From positions 1 to 64,000 of the forward strand of contig MU832145.1 in NCBI GenBank assembly GCA_029204225.1: DNA of 64,000 nt, read 5' to 3'. Source of the DNA: Diphasiastrum complanatum (Eukaryota > Streptophyta > Lycopodiopsida > Lycopodiales > Lycopodiaceae). The position numbers were made by a program, and so were the translations under genes. Shown piece after piece: positions 59,151 to 64,000 of the stretch. Under the pieces are notes generated by a model. That model worked only from the letters and a program-made list of their open reading frames with translations. It was not told the DNA's origin and searched no databases. Numbering within the stretch: position 1 is the first letter of the stretch; each line of letters starts with the position of its first letter.

Positions 59151-60851
59151 TGTGGAGAAATCGATTGGAGAGGGTGGAGTGCCCCCCCCCCTTCCCTACA
59201 TTCTTGTTCTTGATGTCTCGATGGTATTGTCTCTTCCATTTATGTTCATTGCATTTAATTCTTTCCATACGTTAAAGTGTTTTTCTTGCTGTCCTGAATT
59301 ATAGATCCAATCTGCCATTTTCTAGGTTCATAATTCTTAATCATTTGTTGATCATTGCACATCTATCCATACACTTTCTAAAGTGTTTTTAATGCATTTT
59401 GATGATCTTGTTGAATCTTTTGCTTGCTGCCACAGCCACATACAGATCTGGATCAGATGTCTCCAAACAGCCAATTGCTCAAGATCTTTTCATCTTTATT
59501 CGTCAAGCTTCAAAGTGATTTTATGCTTGCATGTTTCTTGCATAAAGTCCTCTAGGAACTCTTAGACCTTACATGGTCAGTGCATACTCTTGCATGTTGC
59601 TTAAATGTTCTTGCATGTCAATGCATGTTAATTGCATGTGGTCTTTTAAGCCTCAAGACAACTTGTGGACTTATTAGATCCAAGATCTCAAGCTTCCGCT
59701 AAACTTTGGTGTCTAGAATTGTGTTTTTACATGCTCTAGGCCACCCCGATTTACAGCACTCTGTATAGCAGATGGCTCTGCATTCATCCTTCCTTGAACT
59801 TAAGCATGGTTCAGCCTTGCTTGCAGGCAACTGCTCCATGCTTTCTTTTACCTGTACTTTCTATGGCCTCTACTCTGCATAACCTCCTCCAAGCATTGAG
59901 TTCTTGGGCTAGAGTCACCCATCATATAAACTTCTTTGTTTTAAACTCAACATCTATAATGACTAGGCCTTCTTATGTACAACAAACAGCTTTGCCCAAA
60001 TGGAAATTTTCCTATTGTTGACACTTGGCACATGTAGATCAGTCACCAATCAATGCCACTTGGCAGTACCTTGACACACAGCCATTATGCAGGAGTTACT
60101 AGAAACTTGTCTTGCCACAGTTTTCCTCATGTAATTCACACAATCTGATACATGTGGCTTGTTGTTTGGTCAACTCCTATTTTTACGAGATCCATCCAAC
60201 AGACTTGTTGTCACAAATTATTGACTAGTGCACTCCCTTTTTGACCAAAGGAGACAAAGCTCAATCCAATCTGGGCCAATGGTAGCTAACAAGACCCCAT
60301 AAAACATATTTGGGATCAATTGTGATTATTATTCTTAATCAGGAAAGGGACATTGAGTGAAAGAGACGTAATGTAAGGGATCTGTTACGTCGTAGAGGCA
60401 TCTATGTTGTATGTTGGATGCATCATGCTAACTCTGCAGTTTCTTCTTTATGATTAAATATGCGTGCTATATCCCTACACTTTTTCTATGCCCTTGATCA
60501 ACACATCATAGTCCATACGATCGAAAGTTGAACTCGTATGGCTACATAATTGGTGTAGACGCTTTTGGTCTTTTTAAAACATTATAAGAACTTACCAGGA
60601 AGGAGACAATCTTAGTTCTATGGACCTGGCACTGCAATTTGAAGTTGCTATGAAAAAGTTCATTCTAAATTGGGTGCATTTTTCTTCATTACTACTCTTC
60701 ATACTTATGGTTGTAATGCTAAATTTATAGTGAGTCATTTAGTAACAGGAAGACTTTGTCAAGGGAGAGCTCTTTTTCAATGTTTTTATCGTAATCTAGA
60801 GTGTAGTTTGATATACACACTTCCGAGTTTAAACTGCTCCGTGTTCTGCAG
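59151..60851. other. Region between Ty3-2 and first visible CSN7 exon
   Basis: AT-rich. At least the right part is intron, since it ends in TTCTGCAG before 60852. GCATG-type words recur around 59580-59645 (TGCATG at least five times). The N-terminal CSN7 exon(s) and any MTG1 first exon were looked for here and not found. Confidence 0.5.
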
Positions 60852-61710
60852 CTGCAAGGAACAGAGTTTGCAAGTTCTCTTGATCTGCTTCGTCTGTTTG
60901 CATACGGAACATGGGCTGATTACAAAAGTAAGTTTTTATTCCTTTATGATTGACATTCATTTCCAAGCTAAGATGCGTATTCAATCGAATAAATGCACGT
61001 TTGGCTATAGGAGTTGAATGGAATCTGAGCAGTCTCAGAAGGTCAATCTGCAATGTTCTTTTTGATCAGCCTAGTTAATTTGCACGACCAGAATCTCTGC
61101 CAAGCCCTAACTTTGCATCCTAAATCCAAATTCTGGTGTGCTCTAAGTTATGCTCAACTATGTCCTATTTCTGCCATCACCATGTAGTTGTAGTTTTTGT
61201 AGCATGTGGTTTGCTAGAGGTTATGGATTTCTGAACCAGTCCGTGAAAGCCTCACAGCTTACAGTTTATATGTAATTCATTGTACTGTGTGTTCTTCTCA
61301 AGTAGTTAATTAAGTACTTCCAGGATCATGTATTTTTGTTCTTAAGAAGGTAGTCTTTTTCTGTGCAGGTCAGGCAAGTCGGTTTCCAAATTTGGAACAG
61401 CAACAAGAATTGAAATTAAAGCAGTTGACAGTGATGACCCTAGCTGAGACAGCGAAGGTAAGTTTGTAGGTACACTTTAGCTCATAAAGTGAAAAAGTTT
61501 GTTGCTGGATTGTTCGGAGAATCATTTATCTCGCTAGTGTGTGCTCATAGTGGTGAGTTCTCATCTCTTTTGTTACATGTTGACAGGCATGGGTAAATTA
61601 TATTGTCTTTTTATGGCCAGGTTCTACCTTACGATCTTTTAATGCAACAGTTAGATGTCTCGAATGTACGCGAGCTTGAGGACCTCTTAATCAATGACTG
61701 CATGTACTCT
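60852..61710 (+). CDS. CSN7: COP9 signalosome complex subunit 7, internal exons
   Basis: Three exons: 60852-60927 (GTEFASSLDLLRLFAYGTWADYK), 61369-61457 (LKLKQLTVMTLAETAK) and 61621-61710 (VLPYDLLMQQLDVSN, RELEDLLINDCMYS). All junctions are GT-AG and phases fit, including the split Ser codon between exons one and two. These residues are the end of the helical repeats and the start of the PCI winged-helix domain of CSN7, one of the eight subunits of the complex that removes Nedd8 from cullins in the nucleus. The N-terminal exon(s) (about 60-70 residues) and the exons after CMYS, which encode the rest of the PCI domain and the tail, were not found in the window. No damage is seen in the visible exons. 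Confidence 0.9.
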
Positions 61711-63176
61711 GTAAGTTTTAATAGTACATGAGACTATGGTGATCTTTTCATGCTTGATGTTATTGATGGAGATGCAGCTATTTTCAGTCTGCTTGTATGT
61801 TGCTGTGTAAATGGTCAATATTGGATCTCTCAAAACAGATGGTTTTTTTTGTAAGACTGCATTTCTTGAGATGCTTAAGTTATAATTTTGCAAGTTACTA
61901 GTCTCTACAAGCATAACTAGGAGTTTTCTGTCATTCGTAGATAATCTCTTTGAAGTTGTCTTGAAGACCCCTTTATGCTTACAAAATCTGCTGTTCAACT
62001 GAACTCTATCAACAATTTTTGTTGGACGATTTTGTCATATTCATAACTAGCTTTTCTATTCATGTGTGTTGTGGATATGATTTTCACATCCAACATTCTC
62101 TTCCTATCACATAAACCAAATCTCACATACACATTATATATCTTATAATCTTCAAGTCTATCAAATTTCTCGTTTTCACACACATACACATCTCTCTATC
62201 TCTATCTCTAACTCTCTATATTTCATTCTATCTTCCTCTCACATATACCAAATAAAAAACAAAACATTTTTGCAAATTTTTTAATGCACTATATAAGCCT
62301 ACTCTTCCCAAATACAATCATATGTATTGTTGATGCACCAAGGTTGCATTGAACCGCGGTTCAAACCATCGAATCGGACGGACCCGGTTCAAACCGTTCG
62401 AACCGTCTGCTAGACCCTAAACCCGAATCTCAAACGGTTCCCGCCCGAGAGAGAGAAATACAAGACCGCACTTAGTTCCTCTTGACAAAGCAAGACTGAA
62501 ATCTTTTAAAGCCTTTATTCATAATCCAACAAGGTAAAGTGCAGTTGAAAAGTAAAATACAGTACTATAAAGCAACATAAAACATAACCACTTTTAAGAC
62601 GTCCAGCTGATACCTGCCACCATTCCACAAAACAAAACCGCTCAAGTTAGTTTAGTGAGGAAGACATGTGTCATGGCTGAATGACAGTTGTTATTCATGT
62701 TCAAAAGAAGTTATACTACTTAACAACTTTGAGTAGCATTTTAAAACATAGTCCAGTCTTCCTAAACAAACGATGTTTTAGTGCAATCTTTGCCAAGCCG
62801 TTATATCACCATATCAGGGCGAGTGCCATGCTGATCAGCTTACGGGCAATCGGTCCATATCAGTTCGTTTTAAACATAGAAGAGTATGAAAAGTTTTAAC
62901 CGTTACAATTTTACTTAGCCAAAAGACCTGGTGTGGACACGTGTGCTGGTGTAAGAGCAAATCCATGCTATACTGACCCAAGTGACGCTTACAGAGTAAG
63001 GTATGTCACGCACTGTTGTCCATACACCTGAGCATATCCATGCTTTCCAGTTGTATCTCACCAAGTAAAGTAACACAGAAACGGATAAGGTTGAGTGTTT
63101 CCATGATTGTTATATATGAATAATATAACAACCATGGCATAAGGACACTGTGTAGGAAAGATGTGATTAGTAAAGT
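61711..63176. other. Probable CSN7 intron, with a GGTTCAAACC patch
   Basis: Starts with the donor GTAAGT. At 62340-62440 there is a cluster of self-complementary words (TTGAACCGCGGTTCAA, GGTTCAAACCGTTCGAACCG) that resembles a TE terminus; it is not the same as the CGGTTC ends at 39 and 42 kb, though similar in style. No later CSN7 exon was recognised. Confidence 0.5.
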
Positions 63177-63861
63177 TACGGACTACAGGATACAGGGCTA
63201 CTGGGCTACTCTGCATATATTCCGCAGGCCTCTTTACATTTACTGTTGGTTATGTATATTTCTGGCTACGCATTTTATATTAGTCATGTACAGGCCCCAA
63301 AGCCTTTTTATATGCTTATGACCCGCACTGGGTCCTTTTTTATGATATTGACTGGCCTTGGGTCCTTATTATATGGTTATGTGTGGAGTGGGGGCCCGTA
63401 GGAGGGCGCACTATTTTCCCTCCACATTTTGCCTCCCTTTACTTTTGAATTCCTATTTTAGGGTTCATTGGTAGGGTATTTATAAGGGCATTTGTACACT
63501 CATTTTTCAGATTATTGATTGGTATTGCTTGGGCTCTTCGTGGGAGAACCTATTGTCTTGTCTATTGCTTGTAGGGCTTTAGTCTATTGATGTCTTTTAT
63601 GCTTCATTGATTCAACACCTGAAATTTTGATCATAACTTGGTATCAGAGCACTTTCCCGATTGCTGAATTTCAGATCTGATTTTCTGATTGGGTGCCCAT
63701 TTTCCTTGCTGATTTTTCTCTCTTTGCTGAGGGCTTTCGTCTCTTTGCTTCAGCAACATTCAGCACAGTTTGGAGGAGGACCAACTCCCATCAGAGCATT
63801 TTCCTTGGCGGAGCTTTAGCAGACAGTTAGCGGAAGTACTTCCGCTAAATTTGGCGGTCGG

Positions 63862-63923
<62 letters not shown>

Positions 63924-64000
63924 TGGGCAGATTATTTCCGGCGCCCAAGTTCCAAATCCTTTTCCCCCTTTTTTTTTTGAATCCTCCATTTGATTCAGGG
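63177..64000 (+). mobile_element. Ty3 element 3, 5' LTR and leader (continues past window)
   Basis: LTR 63177-63637 begins GTTACGGACTACAGG and ends ATCATAAC. PBS TGGTATCAGAGC is at 63639-63650. The LTR shares the layout of the Ty3-2 LTR: AGGCC/TGGGTCC blocks, GGAGTGGGGGCC, GGAGGGCGCACTATT-TCCCTCC and a TATAAGGG box at 63481. The leader contains a long (AT)n tract. Gag would start beyond the window. It probably lies in a CSN7 intron. Confidence 0.85.
63865..63920. repeat. (AT)28 microsatellite
   Basis: A pure AT dinucleotide tract inside the leader of Ty3 element 3. Confidence 0.97.

Overview
The window is nuclear DNA from a land plant. It holds three conserved, intron-containing plant genes with GT-AG splice sites, and these are buried in plant-type LTR retrotransposons (Copia, and Ty3 elements with chromodomains and initiator-Met-tRNA primer sites), hAT transposons with BED and DUF659 domains, a LINE, and long (CT)n/(GA)n microsatellites. 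Introns stretched to 4 kb and 20 kb by transposons point to a large, TE-rich genome. I cannot name the species. The divergent MTG1 protein and a coiled-coil/RRM-type LINE ORF1 would fit a lineage outside the best-studied flowering plants, but that is only an inference.

Layout. 0-1 kb: decayed Copia gag. 1.6-8.2 kb (+): the 3' part of an IST1-like (ESCRT-III/Vps4 regulator) gene, whose second visible intron holds a LINE ORF1 remnant, a (GA)35 tract and a roughly 0.3-kb tandem duplication. 10.3-10.9 kb: Copia RNase H/LTR remnant. 11.5-13.6 kb (-): decayed LRR receptor kinase. 16.7-41.3 kb (-): a circularly permuted mitochondrial GTPase of the MTG1/SIN2 type. Seven exons could be placed to the base, and they join in frame across the order G4, G1, G2, G3. 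The intron between the G1 and G2 exons is 20,576 bp and contains a truncated Copia element, three hAT copies or parts, and a nearly complete LINE. 42-59 kb: a nested pile of hAT, Copia and two Ty3 elements. 60.9-61.7 kb (+): three consecutive exons of COP9 signalosome subunit 7 (CSN7). 63.2 kb to the end: the 5' end of another Ty3 element.

Most unusual: the LINE at 33.07-37.93 kb. It lies between two (CT)n tracts (301 bp and 68 bp), which suggests integration into a dinucleotide microsatellite. Its ORF1 and endonuclease-RT ORF2 are in the same frame, separated by a single UAG in a tobamovirus-like readthrough context, with no ATG before the endonuclease motif. Its ORF2 carries a consensus PCNA-binding (PIP) box and a second, weaker one near the C-terminus. 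A second notable structure is a Ty3 element inserted into a Copia gag with a 5-bp target duplication (ATATC). A later inversion of about 3.1 kb flipped its pol, its 3' LTR and the adjacent Copia flank.

The three host genes look unrelated in function (endosomal sorting, mitochondrial ribosome assembly, COP9 deneddylation). MTG1 (-) and CSN7 (+) are divergent neighbours, and the first exons of both were not found.
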